In this document: positions 1 through 8,440 of the stretch, one piece after another | How the letters are laid out: each line of letters begins with the position of its first letter | How positions within the stretch are numbered: position 1 is the stretch's first letter | The notes under the pieces: generated by a model | What the model saw: only the letters and a program-made list of their open reading frames with translations | Databases searched by the model: none | Told to the model about the DNA's origin: nothing | Program-made: the position numbers and the translations under genes | Source: DATJUF01 sp035502655 | Lineage (GTDB): Bacteria > Desulfobacterota > Binatia > Binatales > Binataceae | Assembly: GCA_035502655.1 (NCBI GenBank) | Contig: DATJUF010000268.1 | Span: 1 to 15,592, forward strand | DNA: 15,592 bases | Direction: 5' to 3'

Positions 1-249
1 GCTGACGCGCGATCGCGTTACCAGCACGCGGCGGCTCAGATTGCGCTTCTACGCCGTTCGAGACAGAACGCGGACGACTTGTTTGCGCTCGCCTGGACGC
101 GCTTCCTCGGTGGCGGCAATATCACTTTGCTCGAAGTCGTCAGCGCCTATCAGCAGGCCGAAGGCCTCCGGCTCGCGCTTTACGATCAGCAATTCGTGGC
201 GCGTCAAGCCACCGCGCAAGTACAAGCGATTCTAGGACTCACGCAATGA
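1..249 (+). CDS. TolC-like outer-membrane efflux protein, C-terminal fragment (5' end outside window)
   Basis: The first 82 codons are open from the left edge to a TGA at 247-249. They read as the last helical part of an outer membrane factor: an Ala/Gln/Arg-rich amphipathic helix, then a segment reading RFLGGGNITLLEVVSAYQQA, which matches the family's usual F-x-x-G-x-x-x-x-L-E-V-x-x-A-x-Q turn, and a final helix ending in LGLTQ. Members of this family form the trimeric outer-membrane channel through which RND and other pumps discharge. The stop overlaps the ATG of the adaptor gene (ATGA, 246-249), so the two are probably translationally coupled. The frame runs off the left edge, so length, signal peptide and substrate cannot be judged. 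The call rests on this short motif plus the adaptor and RND genes that follow. Confidence 0.82.
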   Translation, partial: ADARSRYQHAAAQIALLRRSRQNADDLFALAWTRFLGGGNITLLEVVSAYQQAEGLRLALYDQQFVARQATAQVQAILGLTQ

Positions 250-1238
250 GGCCACCAATCGCTAATTACGCCATTACGAGCGCGATTGCCTTCGCACTGA
301 TAGCGCTATGTTTCAGCGCGTGCCGAACCAGCGCTCCGGAAACACCAGCGCCCGTGCCTGTGATGGCCGTTACTGGGGCTCTCGCCGCCGTCGGACCAAT
401 CGCAAGCCGCGAGCGGCTGCTCGGCCGAACTGTGGCGCTGCGCCATCTGATCGTACGCGCTCCGACGGCCGGGCGGGTGATCGGCTTGACTGTACAAATT
501 GGCGACAAGGTCCGCCGTGGAGAAATCATCGCTCACGTCCTGAGCCGCGAAGTGGAAGCCGTCCAAAACGGCCTCGCTGTTGCGCGGCAGCTCGACCCCG
601 CTGAAGCAGGCAGCCTGGCAGCTTCCGTCAAGCGCTACGGCCATAGTCCGGGCATCGCGATCGCTGCGCCAGACGATGGGATCGTGGCGCAACGGATGGT
701 CAGTTCGGGACAATTAGTCGCCGACCTGGATCCGCTGATCGACCTGCTCGATCCGCGCAGTATCGTGGTCGATGCTGCCGTGCCGAGCGCCGATCTGGCT
801 ACGCTGCGTCCCGGCATGGCGGCCCGGGTAACTTCGCCGATCGCGCCCGGCGTGACTTTTTTCGGACGCATCTCGTCGATCGCGCCCTCCTTCGAGAGTG
901 GCACCGAGGCTTCACTAGCCCGCGTTGAATTCACTGGCGCAAAACGCCTCTATGAAGCGGACGCCCCTACTGAAATCGTGATCACAACCGCCTTTGTCCC
1001 AAACGCTATTCTGATTCCTCTCGCCGCGCTCTTTCAGAGCGCTACTTCAAGCCGGTATTACGTTTTCGTCGCCGAGCCTGATGGCCGCGCGCGCAGGACG
1101 ATCGTTCGTTTAGGCTTGCGCGCCAACTGCAGGGTGCAGGTCACTTCCGGAGTTAAGCCCGGTCAGGTGGTAATCACTTCCGGCGGCTATGCGCTGTCCA
1201 ACGGACTGCACGTCAAAGTGACGCTGGCGGCCTCCTGA
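246..1238 (+). CDS. RND efflux periplasmic adaptor (membrane fusion protein, HlyD/AcrA type), lipoprotein
   Basis: This 330-residue protein would bridge the inner-membrane pump and the outer-membrane channel. The N-terminus has a hydrophobic segment (about residues 9-25) ending FSAC, so Cys26 is a likely lipidation site after signal peptidase II cleavage. The two halves of the biotinyl/lipoyl-like domain are at about 66-105 (RAPTAGRV, then GDKVRRGE) and 137-170 (APDDGIVAQRMVSSGQ). Beta-barrel and membrane-proximal domains follow (about 171-325, including PNAILIPLAALF and GVKPGQVVITSGG). Only about 30 residues separate the lipoyl halves, so the alpha-helical hairpin that normally meets TolC is very short. 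The start overlaps the upstream stop and the TGA overlaps the downstream ATG by one base, giving a co-translated operon. Family assignment is firm; the substrate is unknown. Confidence 0.9.
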   Translation: MRPPIANYAITSAIAFALIALCFSACRTSAPETPAPVPVMAVTGALAAVGPIASRERLLGRTVALRHLIVRAPTAGRVIGLTVQIGDKVRRGEIIAHVLSREVEAVQNGLAVARQLDPAEAGSLAASVKRYGHSPGIAIAAPDDGIVAQRMVSSGQLVADLDPLIDLLDPRSIVVDAAVPSADLATLRPGMAARVTSPIAPGVTFFGRISSIAPSFESGTEASLARVEFTGAKRLYEADAPTEIVITTAFVPNAILIPLAALFQSATSSRYYVFVAEPDGRARRTIVRLGLRANCRVQVTSGVKPGQVVITSGGYALSNGLHVKVTLAAS

Positions 1239-4234
1239 TGAGCGGTAATTCCACGCTAGCCGTGGCCGCGGTGATCGCACTATCGCTGCTCGGCGTAATC
1301 CTCGGCAGCTCACTGCCCAACGCGATCTTCCCGCAAGTCCAGTTCAAACGCGCGATCATTCTCGCGGACAGTGGCGATCTGCCATCAGCGCAAGTCCTCG
1401 TTGCCGTCACCCGGCCGCTGGAAGAAGCAGCCTACGGCGTTACCGGCGTCGCGCGCGTCGATTCGGCCACCACGCGCGGCGGCTCGGAACTGGATGTAAC
1501 CTTTACCGAAGACAGCAATCCGGTGACCTCGTTCGAGCTGCTCAACGCTGCCATTAACGAAGTGCGCGCGAAACTGCCGGCCGGCACGACGGTGCGATCG
1601 CGCCTGCTCACGAGTGGAACTTTCCCCATAATCGATATCAGCCTTGCTTCGCCCGATCGTGGCTTGGCGGATCTGACCGACGTTGCGCAATACGATTTGG
1701 TCCCGAGCCTTCACCGCATCGGCGGAGTTTATCGGGTCGAAATCGTCGGGGCTAAATATCGCGAATTCGACGTATTGCTCGATCCGGCTAAGATGCTGCA
1801 ACACAACCTCACGCCTTCCGATGTCGTCACCGGCCTCGCCGATGCCAACGTGCTGGATTCCGCCGGCCGCGTGATGGACAAGCACCGGATGCTGTTGACG
1901 CTGGTAACGTCGCAACTTCAGGACGCTGACGAAGTTGCCGCCGCGCCGATCGCCAACGTTGGCGGCCAGCCGATCGCGGTTCGTGACATTGGCCATGTCG
2001 AGTTAGGGATTACCGAGGACTACATCCGCACCGCCAGCGAAATGGGGCCTTCCATCTTCGTAACCGTTTCGCAGCAGCCGAACGGTAACACGACTGCCAT
2101 CTCTGACGAGACCCATGCGATCCTGCGCGATTTCGAGGCGCACTATCCGGACGTGCACACTTCCTTCTCTTACGATCAGGCTGCACTGGTTAGCGAATCA
2201 TTCAAAAGCGTTCGTGATGCGATCGTGCTCGGCCTCGTCCTTGCCGTGGCCGTCGTACTCGCCTTTACCGGCAGCATTCTCAGCGCCGTGGTTGCCGCTA
2301 TCGTCGTGCCCTGCACAATCGCCATCACCTGCGTGATCATGAAGGCTGCCGGCGACACCTTTAACATGATGACTCTGGGGGGCCTGGCCGCGGGTATCGG
2401 CCTCTTTATCGATGATGCCATCGTAATGATTGAAGCGGTCCATCGCAGCCGCGAAAGTGGTGCGCCGGTTGCTCATGCGGTCCGTGAGTTGTCACGCCCG
2501 CTGATCGCCTCAACTGCGACCGTCGTGATCGTCTTCGCCCCGCTCGCCTTTCTTTCGGGCGTTACCGGAGTGTTCTTTCGTGCCCTCGCCCTGACCCTGG
2601 GCGGCGGCCTGCTCGTCTCGCTATTCCTCGCGCTATTTTTTAATCCGGCGCTCGAACAAATGGTTGAACGCTGGCGGCATCCCGCGCGTCCGGAAGGCCA
2701 AATCGCTGGCTATTTGCACAGCGCCTACCGGCTGATGCTGCACCCGTTTCTGCGCTGGCCAGCCCTCGCGCTGATTACTGCGGCGGCTGCGATCGCTGGT
2801 GCTTTCGCGCTATATCGAGTCACCGGCACTGACTATTTGCCTGCAATGGACGAAGGCGCCTTCACTCTTGATTACATCACGCCCCCCGAGAGCACGATCG
2901 CCGGTACGGACGCCTTACTGGGCAAGATCGAGCATATTCTCGAAACCACGCCCGAGGTTGCGGCCTTTTCGCGCCGTACCGGCACCCAGCTCGGCTTCTT
3001 TCTGACCGAATCGAATTCGGGTGATATCTCGGTGCGGCTCAAGGCCAAGCGCAGCCGCTCGATCTATCAGGTGATGGACTCTATCCGCCGCCGCATCCTC
3101 AGCGAGGTACCCGGCGTCCGCATAGAATTTTCGCAGGTCCTGCAGGACTTGATCGGTGACCTGTCCGGTACGCCCGAGCCGGTAGCCATCCATGTCTTTG
3201 GTGAGGATCAGAATGCGATTACAGCAATCGCCCGCGAAATCGCCAGACGGATTAGTACAATTCCCGGAATAGTAGATGTCAACAATGGTATTGTACTGAG
3301 TAATCCGGAAGCACAGATACTAATCGATGCGCAAGCCGCCAAACGTTACGGTCTCAGTACAGCTACAATCTACGACACCCTGCATTCGGTGATCGAAGGT
3401 ACTGTTGCGACCCAACTGCGTATCAATGACCGGCTCTATCCGCTGCGAGTCCGCTATCCTGAGATCTACCATCACGATTTGGACCTGCTGCCAGACGTAT
3501 TGCTGAAGACACCCGGCAACGGACGGGTCGCGCTCAGTTCGGTGGCGGCGGTGAAGCTGCTAGGTCTAACCGCGGAACTCGACCGCCGCCGCTTGCGTCC
3601 AGTAGTCACCGTTACCGCGCGCGCCGACAATATCCCTCTCGGCACTGCGGTCGCGCTCACCAAACAACGCCTTTCCAATCTTAGTCTCCCGCCGGGTGTC
3701 ACGCTCGAATACGGCGGACTCTATGCTGAACAGCAGAAGGCATTCTTTCAATTGACGCTGGTCCTGATCGCTGGAATCGCCGGCATGTTCCTGGTGCTGG
3801 TCTGGGAATTTGGACGTCTCGGGCCGGTCGCCGCCGTGTTGCTCGGCGCGATAGCCTGTCTCGCCGGCAGTTTCCTCGCACTCGATCTTACCGGCGTAAC
3901 ACTGAATATCTCCTCCTTCATGGGTGTCATTATGGTCGCCGGTATTACCGCCAAGAACGGTATCCTCCTGCTCGACCATACCGAACACGCAGTGATGGCC
4001 GGCGCCGCTCCGCGCGAGGCCCTGCTCGACGCTGCCCGGATGCGCATGCGGCCCATCTTGATGACCACTATCGCTACCGCCGCGGGCTTGCTGCCACTCG
4101 CGCTGGGAATCGGCGCCGGCGCGAAAGTCCAACAGCCGCTCGCGCTAGCCGTTATCGGCGGGCTGGCCTTCGCGCTTCTATTCTCAACGCCATTGGCCGG
4201 CGGCATCTATCTGTTCGGCACCCGTAGCGGGTGA
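1238..4234 (+). CDS. RND-family efflux permease (AcrB/MexB-like inner-membrane pump)
   Basis: This is a 998-residue proton-driven inner-membrane pump. TM1 lies at about residues 6-29, followed by the porter domain, TM2-TM6 from about 326, a second periplasmic half beginning near DYLPAMDEGAF, and a final TM bundle. The proton-relay residues are in place: the TM4 pair D392-D393 in GLFIDDAIVMIE and K906 in GITAKNGILLLD, plus the RPILMTTIAT segment after TM10. The D-D-A-I-V form of TM4 matches the hydrophobe/amphiphile (HAE) branch rather than the D-F-G-x-x-x-D-G-A pattern of CzcA/CusA metal pumps. At 998 residues it is slightly shorter than the usual 1,030-1,050. It lacks the cytoplasmic N-terminal stretch (typically R-F-F-I-R-R-P) before TM1. 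There is no Shine-Dalgarno sequence; the ATG shares a base with the adaptor's TGA, so coupling is expected. Substrate unknown. Confidence 0.93.
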   Translation: MSGNSTLAVAAVIALSLLGVILGSSLPNAIFPQVQFKRAIILADSGDLPSAQVLVAVTRPLEEAAYGVTGVARVDSATTRGGSELDVTFTEDSNPVTSFELLNAAINEVRAKLPAGTTVRSRLLTSGTFPIIDISLASPDRGLADLTDVAQYDLVPSLHRIGGVYRVEIVGAKYREFDVLLDPAKMLQHNLTPSDVVTGLADANVLDSAGRVMDKHRMLLTLVTSQLQDADEVAAAPIANVGGQPIAVRDIGHVELGITEDYIRTASEMGPSIFVTVSQQPNGNTTAISDETHAILRDFEAHYPDVHTSFSYDQAALVSESFKSVRDAIVLGLVLAVAVVLAFTGSILSAVVAAIVVPCTIAITCVIMKAAGDTFNMMTLGGLAAGIGLFIDDAIVMIEAVHRSRESGAPVAHAVRELSRPLIASTATVVIVFAPLAFLSGVTGVFFRALALTLGGGLLVSLFLALFFNPALEQMVERWRHPARPEGQIAGYLHSAYRLMLHPFLRWPALALITAAAAIAGAFALYRVTGTDYLPAMDEGAFTLDYITPPESTIAGTDALLGKIEHILETTPEVAAFSRRTGTQLGFFLTESNSGDISVRLKAKRSRSIYQVMDSIRRRILSEVPGVRIEFSQVLQDLIGDLSGTPEPVAIHVFGEDQNAITAIAREIARRISTIPGIVDVNNGIVLSNPEAQILIDAQAAKRYGLSTATIYDTLHSVIEGTVATQLRINDRLYPLRVRYPEIYHHDLDLLPDVLLKTPGNGRVALSSVAAVKLLGLTAELDRRRLRPVVTVTARADNIPLGTAVALTKQRLSNLSLPPGVTLEYGGLYAEQQKAFFQLTLVLIAGIAGMFLVLVWEFGRLGPVAAVLLGAIACLAGSFLALDLTGVTLNISSFMGVIMVAGITAKNGILLLDHTEHAVMAGAAPREALLDAARMRMRPILMTTIATAAGLLPLALGIGAGAKVQQPLALAVIGGLAFALLFSTPLAGGIYLFGTRSG

Positions 4235-4337
4235 ACGATTGCGAGCCGCATTCATATCTGAAAGCCGCGAGCATCCTGCCTGAACCTCCCGCCCAAGGTT
4301 GATCCGAGCGCAATTTGCATCCATAGAATTAGTCATT

Positions 4338-6014
4338 ATGAGTAACCAGCCGCGTGTGCAATACCGTGACGTTCCCGGAGCCGCCGAAATCCTCACTCCC
4401 GATTTTCTTGATTTTCTTGTAAGCCTCGACGATGCGATGCGCGATCAAGTCGCGGCGGTCCGTACCGCACGCGGCGATCGCTTGCGTGCGGCGCTGCGGA
4501 ACCATACACCGCCGGCCTCATTACCACCCAGCGAGGCGACTACCGAGCCTTGGCAGGTACCGGAAATCCCGCCGCCACTGACGCTACCCGGGATCGAAAT
4601 CTCAGGTCCCGCTTCTATCGCCTCAATGATGGTGCAGGCTCTCAATCCCGGCCCCGAAGGCGAGCGCGCCATAGGTTACCTCGATGACGACGAAGATTCC
4701 GGCGGGCATAGTCTCAGCGACACGATCGCCGCGGCGCTGAATCGCAAAGCTGCGATAGAGGGCACGCTCAGCGCAGAAGATCCTCAGCGCAGCAAAAGCT
4801 ATCGGGTTGAGCCTGGGCCGCTGCCTTTTTTCATGCATCGCGAACGCGGCCTCTACCTCGACGAGCACGAAGCCACCATCGATGGACGTCCAGTTGCGGC
4901 GAGCCTGCTCGGTATTGCGGCCACACTTTTTCATGCCGGGCGCGCACAAGCCGCGCGCGGTGAGTCGATCAACTTCTACCTTCCCAAGACTGAATCGGTG
5001 GCTGAGGTGCGCCTCTACCGTGCGATCTTCGACCACGCCCGCGCCCGCCTGCCTCATCTCGGGCAAGCCCAGATCAGGGCGATACTCCTCGTCGAATCGC
5101 TCCCGGCCGCGTTCGAGATGGAAGAGATGCTGTTCGCACTCGGCCCCTATGCCGCTGGACTCAACGCCGCCCGCTGGGATTTGAAAGCCAGCCTGATTGA
5201 ATATGCGATGACTAATCCGGCGGGCGTGTGGCCCGACCGCTTCGATGTCGATATCAAGACCACCCCGTTTCTCGCTAACCTCTTCCGCCGGCTCGTCGCG
5301 ATCTGCCTGCGTCATGGTGCAGTCCCGATTGGCGGTATGGCGACCGCTCTGCCCAGCCGCGACGAGGCGGTCAACCGGCAAGCTGCGGCTGCTATCCGCG
5401 CAGACAAGGAGTGGGAGGCGCGGCAGGGTTTCCGCCGCGGATGGGTTGCGCATATCCACCATATGGCGACAGCCGCGCAGCCGTTTGTGGATCTGGAGAA
5501 AAGCGGATGGAAGCCTAGTCCTGAGATGGCCGATCCGGCCAACTACCCTTTACAGATTGAAACGCCGGCCGGCTCGATCACTGAACTCGGAACCCGCCGC
5601 AACCTGCGAACCTTGTTGGAATACCTCGAAGGATGGCTGCGCGGACGTGGCGCCAAGGGCATCGATTCCATGGCAGGCCGGCCTGGCGCGCGCCCCGCCC
5701 TGATGGAGGATCTTGCCACCGCACGCATCTCGGCGGCGCAGACCGCTCAGCGCTTGTTTCATGAAAGCCCTTGTGAGGATACCGGACGCCGCCACTCGTC
5801 CGCTATGGTCAAGCAGATCCTTCTTGATGAATGTGCTGATATCCTCGCTCGCCTCGGCGACCTCGGTGAACCCGGACTGCGTGAGCGTTATGATTACTCA
5901 GCCGGCATCGCGATGCGCTGGATTCGCAACTATACCGAACTGGATTTTCGCAGCCTCGGTTCCTATACCCGCGCCGAGTTGACGGCCATCGGCCGTGGCC
6001 CAGACGCCTTGTAG
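4338..6014 (+). CDS. aceB: Malate synthase A
   Basis: The enzyme condenses glyoxylate with acetyl-CoA to malate and CoA, the second step of the glyoxylate bypass. From the ATG at 4338 the protein has 558 residues. Features of the malate synthase A barrel include the active-site arginine R170 in HRERGLYLDE, the INFYLPKTES segment, metal-binding E253 in VESLPAAFEMEE and D281 in LNAARWD, the GGMATALPSR segment, and the C-terminal ITELGTRRNLRTLLEYLEGW and LMEDLATARIS segments. D481 (CEDTGRR) sits where the family has its catalytic base. An upstream in-frame TTG (4299) would add 13 residues, but the ATG places the family's N-terminal EILTPDFLDFL motif at the usual distance, so 4338 is preferred. 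Neither start has a strong Shine-Dalgarno sequence. No isocitrate lyase gene is present in the window. It lies 103 bp after the RND gene, probably its own unit. Confidence 0.93.
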   Translation: MSNQPRVQYRDVPGAAEILTPDFLDFLVSLDDAMRDQVAAVRTARGDRLRAALRNHTPPASLPPSEATTEPWQVPEIPPPLTLPGIEISGPASIASMMVQALNPGPEGERAIGYLDDDEDSGGHSLSDTIAAALNRKAAIEGTLSAEDPQRSKSYRVEPGPLPFFMHRERGLYLDEHEATIDGRPVAASLLGIAATLFHAGRAQAARGESINFYLPKTESVAEVRLYRAIFDHARARLPHLGQAQIRAILLVESLPAAFEMEEMLFALGPYAAGLNAARWDLKASLIEYAMTNPAGVWPDRFDVDIKTTPFLANLFRRLVAICLRHGAVPIGGMATALPSRDEAVNRQAAAAIRADKEWEARQGFRRGWVAHIHHMATAAQPFVDLEKSGWKPSPEMADPANYPLQIETPAGSITELGTRRNLRTLLEYLEGWLRGRGAKGIDSMAGRPGARPALMEDLATARISAAQTAQRLFHESPCEDTGRRHSSAMVKQILLDECADILARLGDLGEPGLRERYDYSAGIAMRWIRNYTELDFRSLGSYTRAELTAIGRGPDAL

Positions 6015-6024
6015 CATGCTCTTC

Positions 6025-6543
6025 CTAACTGCGTACGGCCATTACCGAGATTCGTGGTGATTGCGCGAACGCTTTTACTTTGGGAACTGCTGGCGGCACT
6101 ATAAGCGTCGAAGACCCATGTTTCGCCAGCATATGATCCTGAGCCTCGATGTCGCTTACCTGAACCAGCGCGTACTTGAACGAGAAATCGGGATCGCCTC
6201 CCCCTTCAACCCATTCGGCCATGGTTTCCAATAAAGGATCGTCATAGGTCTTGGCCATCTGGCGCAGCAAGCGTGCGGTGACAACTCGCTCACGCGCAAG
6301 GCGTTGTTGATCCGACGCGACTTTGGTGAATTGGCCGAGCGTCAGGCGGGTTTGAGCAGTCGCCAGGTTCGCATCGGCGCCATTTAGCCGGGTGGTACTG
6401 CCAATTGTAAAAATGCCGCCTGCGGTTGACCCTAGCGATTGGACCACGTCGGCTGCGCCTTCAACTGGCACCATTGCGGCTGGGGCGCAACCGAATAGAC
6501 AACCCGCCGTTATCGCCACAACAATTCGGCATCGCCATCTCAT
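6025..6543 (-). CDS. Predicted lipoprotein of unknown function
   Basis: This encodes a 172-residue protein with a basic N-terminus, a hydrophobic segment and a lipobox LFGC (residues 16-19), so Cys19 is the likely lipidated residue. The mature part is rich in Ala, Thr and Gln; residues of about 45-110 look amphipathic and helical, and a proline-rich stretch (LIVPPAVPKV) comes near the C-terminus. I do not recognise the family. The start at 6543 is chosen over an upstream in-frame ATG at 6594 because GGAGG lies 8 nt before it and because the signal peptide then begins directly at MRWRCR. It converges with malate synthase, with 10 bp between the stop codons, and diverges from the VIT transporter gene. 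An envelope location is inferred; the role is open. Confidence 0.75.
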   Translation of the reverse strand: MRWRCRIVVAITAGCLFGCAPAAMVPVEGAADVVQSLGSTAGGIFTIGSTTRLNGADANLATAQTRLTLGQFTKVASDQQRLARERVVTARLLRQMAKTYDDPLLETMAEWVEGGGDPDFSFKYALVQVSDIEAQDHMLAKHGSSTLIVPPAVPKVKAFAQSPRISVMAVRS

Positions 6544-6585
6544 TTCGGCACCCTCCCGCCCCTTCTGACTGATTCTAGCCGAAAT

Positions 6586-6615
6586 TTGATTCAACGAAAG
6601 TCAAATCGATAAGAT
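6586..6615 (+). promoter_or_regulatory. Weak candidate sigma-70-like promoter for the VIT transporter gene
   Basis: TTGATT (6586-6591) and TAAGAT (6610-6615) are separated by 18 bp, each matching 4 of 6 consensus positions. If used, it gives a leader of roughly 145 nt that would include the 16-bp tandem repeat. A short inverted repeat (TTTGA at 6585-6589 and TCAAA at 6601-6605) overlaps it and could serve the divergent lipoprotein gene instead. This is pattern matching only. Confidence 0.25.
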
Positions 6616-6634
6616 CGGCAAAGTTCTGCGACTA

Positions 6635-6666
6635 TTATTGTCCGTTCATCTTATTGCCCGTTCATC
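6635..6666. repeat. 16-bp tandem repeat, two copies, in the divergent spacer
   Basis: TTATTGTCCGTTCATC (6635-6650) is followed without a gap by TTATTGCCCGTTCATC (6651-6666), a single mismatch. The pair lies between the divergent lipoprotein and VIT transporter genes, about 100 bp before the latter. A period of about one and a half helical turns could suit a regulator binding in tandem, but slippage duplication explains it equally well. The repeat itself is certain; its role is not. Confidence 0.8.
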
Positions 6667-6734
6667 TGCAATCATGGCTCCCGCGCGAAGCTCGACTGCA
6701 AACACCCCCGCTGCCCGCCTCATTTGAGCCGTTC

Positions 6735-6746
6735 AACATGGATGTT
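6735..6746. promoter_or_regulatory. Short inverted repeat just upstream of the VIT transporter gene
   Basis: AACAT and ATGTT form a perfect 5-bp inverted repeat with a 2-bp spacer, 22 bp before the VIT start codon. It could be an operator or a small leader hairpin. Arms this short arise by chance often, so the call is tentative. Confidence 0.25.
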
Positions 6747-6782
6747 ACCCTGAAATTCGAGGCTTCGCATGCCGCACGCTGA
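6738..6782 (+). CDS. Possible 14-codon leader ORF overlapping the VIT start
   Basis: An ATG at 6738 opens a frame reading MDVTLKFEASHAAR that stops at TGA 6780-6782. It is out of frame with the VIT gene and ends 14 nt inside it. Translation of this frame would run across the VIT start region, which is a recognised layout for coupling or attenuation. There is no clear Shine-Dalgarno sequence before it and no evidence of conservation, so it may be a chance frame. Confidence 0.2.
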   Translation: MDVTLKFEASHAAR

Positions 6783-7458
6783 ACAGCATCATACTGAACG
6801 CACCGGATGGTTACGCGCGGCGGTATTGGGCGCCAACGACGGCATCGTCTCTACCGCCAGCCTGCTTCTCGGCGTAGCATCTGCACATGCGGCTCACAAC
6901 AGCGTTCTAGCCGCCGGTGTTGCCGGTCTCGTCGCGGGAGCCGTGTCGATGGCGGCCGGCGAGTATGTCTCGGTGAGTTCCCAGGCAGATACGGAGGAGG
7001 CGGACCTCGCGCTTGAAAGCCAAGGTCTCAAAGCCGATGAAAAATCCGAGCGCGAGGAGTTGGCGGGTATTTACGTTAAACGCGGGCTCCAGCCGCGCCT
7101 CGCAAAGGAGGTTGCGCGGCAACTGATGGCTCATGACGCCTTGGCTGCCCATGCGCGCGACGAACTCGGCATCAGCGAAACGCTCAAAGCACGGCCCCTC
7201 CAGGCGGCCTTGGCCTCTGCCGTGAGTTTCACGGTGGGCGCCGCGTTACCGCTCGCGACTGCGGTGGTCGTTCCATATACGAATCTCGTCGCCTTCGTCG
7301 CTGGAGTTTCGCTGCTCTTCCTGGCCGTCCTCGGCGGGTTGGCTGCCCAGGCAGGTGGTGCGCGGGTGGCTGTCGGCGCGATCCGCGTGCTGTTGTGGGG
7401 CGCCTTCGCGATGGGACTGACGGCTTTCGCCGGCTCGCTATTCGGCGCATGGGCATAG
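6769..7458 (+). CDS. VIT1/CCC1-family iron/manganese transporter
   Basis: This 229-residue membrane protein belongs to the vacuolar iron transporter family, which moves Fe2+ or Mn2+ out of the cytosol. Five hydrophobic segments are visible at about residues 19-38, 45-70, 145-170, 172-194 and 202-226. The signature LGANDGIVSTASLLLGVASA opens TM1, and TM2 ends with GEYVSVSSQ. A charged, Glu-rich cytosolic insertion between TM2 and TM3 (about 72-141) corresponds to the metal-collecting helical domain of VIT proteins. There is no N-terminal ferritin-like domain, so it is not the MbfA type. The start has GAGG about 7 nt upstream. It is a single gene converging with ppk2. Family call is strong; whether it carries iron or manganese is inference. 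Confidence 0.92.
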   Translation: MPHAEQHHTERTGWLRAAVLGANDGIVSTASLLLGVASAHAAHNSVLAAGVAGLVAGAVSMAAGEYVSVSSQADTEEADLALESQGLKADEKSEREELAGIYVKRGLQPRLAKEVARQLMAHDALAAHARDELGISETLKARPLQAALASAVSFTVGAALPLATAVVVPYTNLVAFVAGVSLLFLAVLGGLAAQAGGARVAVGAIRVLLWGAFAMGLTAFAGSLFGAWA

Positions 7459-7596
7459 CCTTCACTAGCGGCAAGATTTGCTTGCAACCGCGTGTGGCTG
7501 CGAGTCTACGCGCGAGTCGGCCCTTCGACCCTGCATCGGGCGTGAGACTCTAAAGGCTCTAAACAGCTATCCACCGCCACACCCCCGCTGCTCAAT

Positions 7597-8439
7597 CTAT
7601 TTTCGCTCGGCCTCTCGCGCCGCCACGTGATATTTTCGCCGAATATCCTCAATATCCACCCGCGTTGGCGGCAGCTTAAGTTCCATCTCATCGAGTGTCT
7701 CGTTGAGAATCTCCGAGATAGCCAGGTTGCGAAACCATTTATGGTTCGACGGGATCACATGCCATGGAGCGTGTCTGGTACTCGTCTTTTCCATTGCTTC
7801 CTCGTAAGCCTCGATATAAGCCGGCCACAACTTACGCTCTGAGTAGTCCGCATCGCTGATTTTCCAATGCCGCAGCGGGTCATCGAGCCGCTGCTCGAAG
7901 CGCTTGAGCTGCTCTGCGAGGCTGATATGGAGATAGAACTTGACGATCCGTGTGCCGCTTTCAGTTAGCGTCTGCTCGAAGTCGTTGATCAGCTCATAGC
8001 GCTTCGACCAAACCGCTTTTGGCGTCAGCTTGTGTACTCGGACAACCAGCACGTCTTCATAATATGATCGGTTGAAGATTACGATTTCGCCTTTCCCGGG
8101 CGTGCGCTTGTGGGCACGCCACAGGAAGTCATGCGCGGCCTCCAGTTGGCTCGGCTGCTTGAAAGCGACTACCGACGTCCCCTGCGGATTTATCGCGCTG
8201 AAGACGTGGCGCACCACGCCGTCCTTTCCCCCAGCGTCCATCGCCTGCAATACGACCAGCAGCGAGCGCTGTCCATCCGCATAAAGCAGATACTGCGCTT
8301 TGGCCATACGCTCGCCATGCTTATCAATCTCCCGCGCCGCACTGCTCTTCGACTCATGCTTGTCCTTGAACGCGGGATCGATCTTGCCCAGCCGAACCTT
8401 TGCGCCAGGTTCGACCATGAACCTCTTACGATAATTCAT
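7597..8439 (-). CDS. ppk2: Polyphosphate kinase 2 family (class III-like) nucleotide phosphotransferase
   Basis: The enzyme uses polyphosphate to phosphorylate nucleotides, or the reverse. The 280-residue protein shows the PPK2 P-loop region QAMDAGGKDGVVRHVF (65-80), the second phosphate/Mg-binding motif FNRSYYEDVLVVRVH (122-136), the lid region around HISLAEQLKRFEQRLDDP (171-188), and the conserved APWHVIPSNHKWFRN (224-238). Length and the single-domain layout fit a one-domain PPK2. The wording of the motifs resembles class III enzymes, which act on both AMP and ADP, but the class is an inference. The start is the first in-frame ATG, with AGGAG 11 nt before it, set in a hairpin loop (see 8441-8460). 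It diverges from rluB and converges with the VIT gene, leaving 138 bp in which I see no strong terminator. Confidence 0.93.
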   Translation of the reverse strand: MNYRKRFMVEPGAKVRLGKIDPAFKDKHESKSSAAREIDKHGERMAKAQYLLYADGQRSLLVVLQAMDAGGKDGVVRHVFSAINPQGTSVVAFKQPSQLEAAHDFLWRAHKRTPGKGEIVIFNRSYYEDVLVVRVHKLTPKAVWSKRYELINDFEQTLTESGTRIVKFYLHISLAEQLKRFEQRLDDPLRHWKISDADYSERKLWPAYIEAYEEAMEKTSTRHAPWHVIPSNHKWFRNLAISEILNETLDEMELKLPPTRVDIEDIRRKYHVAAREAERK

Positions 8440-8440
8440 C

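Noticed and set aside
306..713. Antisense frame inside the adaptor gene
   Set aside because: It is one of many long shadow frames expected in GC-rich coding DNA and has no domain features or supported start.
4299..4337. TTG start giving a longer malate synthase
   Set aside because: The AAGG before it has no usable spacing and the added residues do not resemble the family's N-terminus; ATG 4338 is preferred.
6544..6594. Longer start (ATG 6594) for the minus-strand lipoprotein
   Set aside because: It would bury the GGAGG site inside the gene and place 17 polar residues before the signal peptide.
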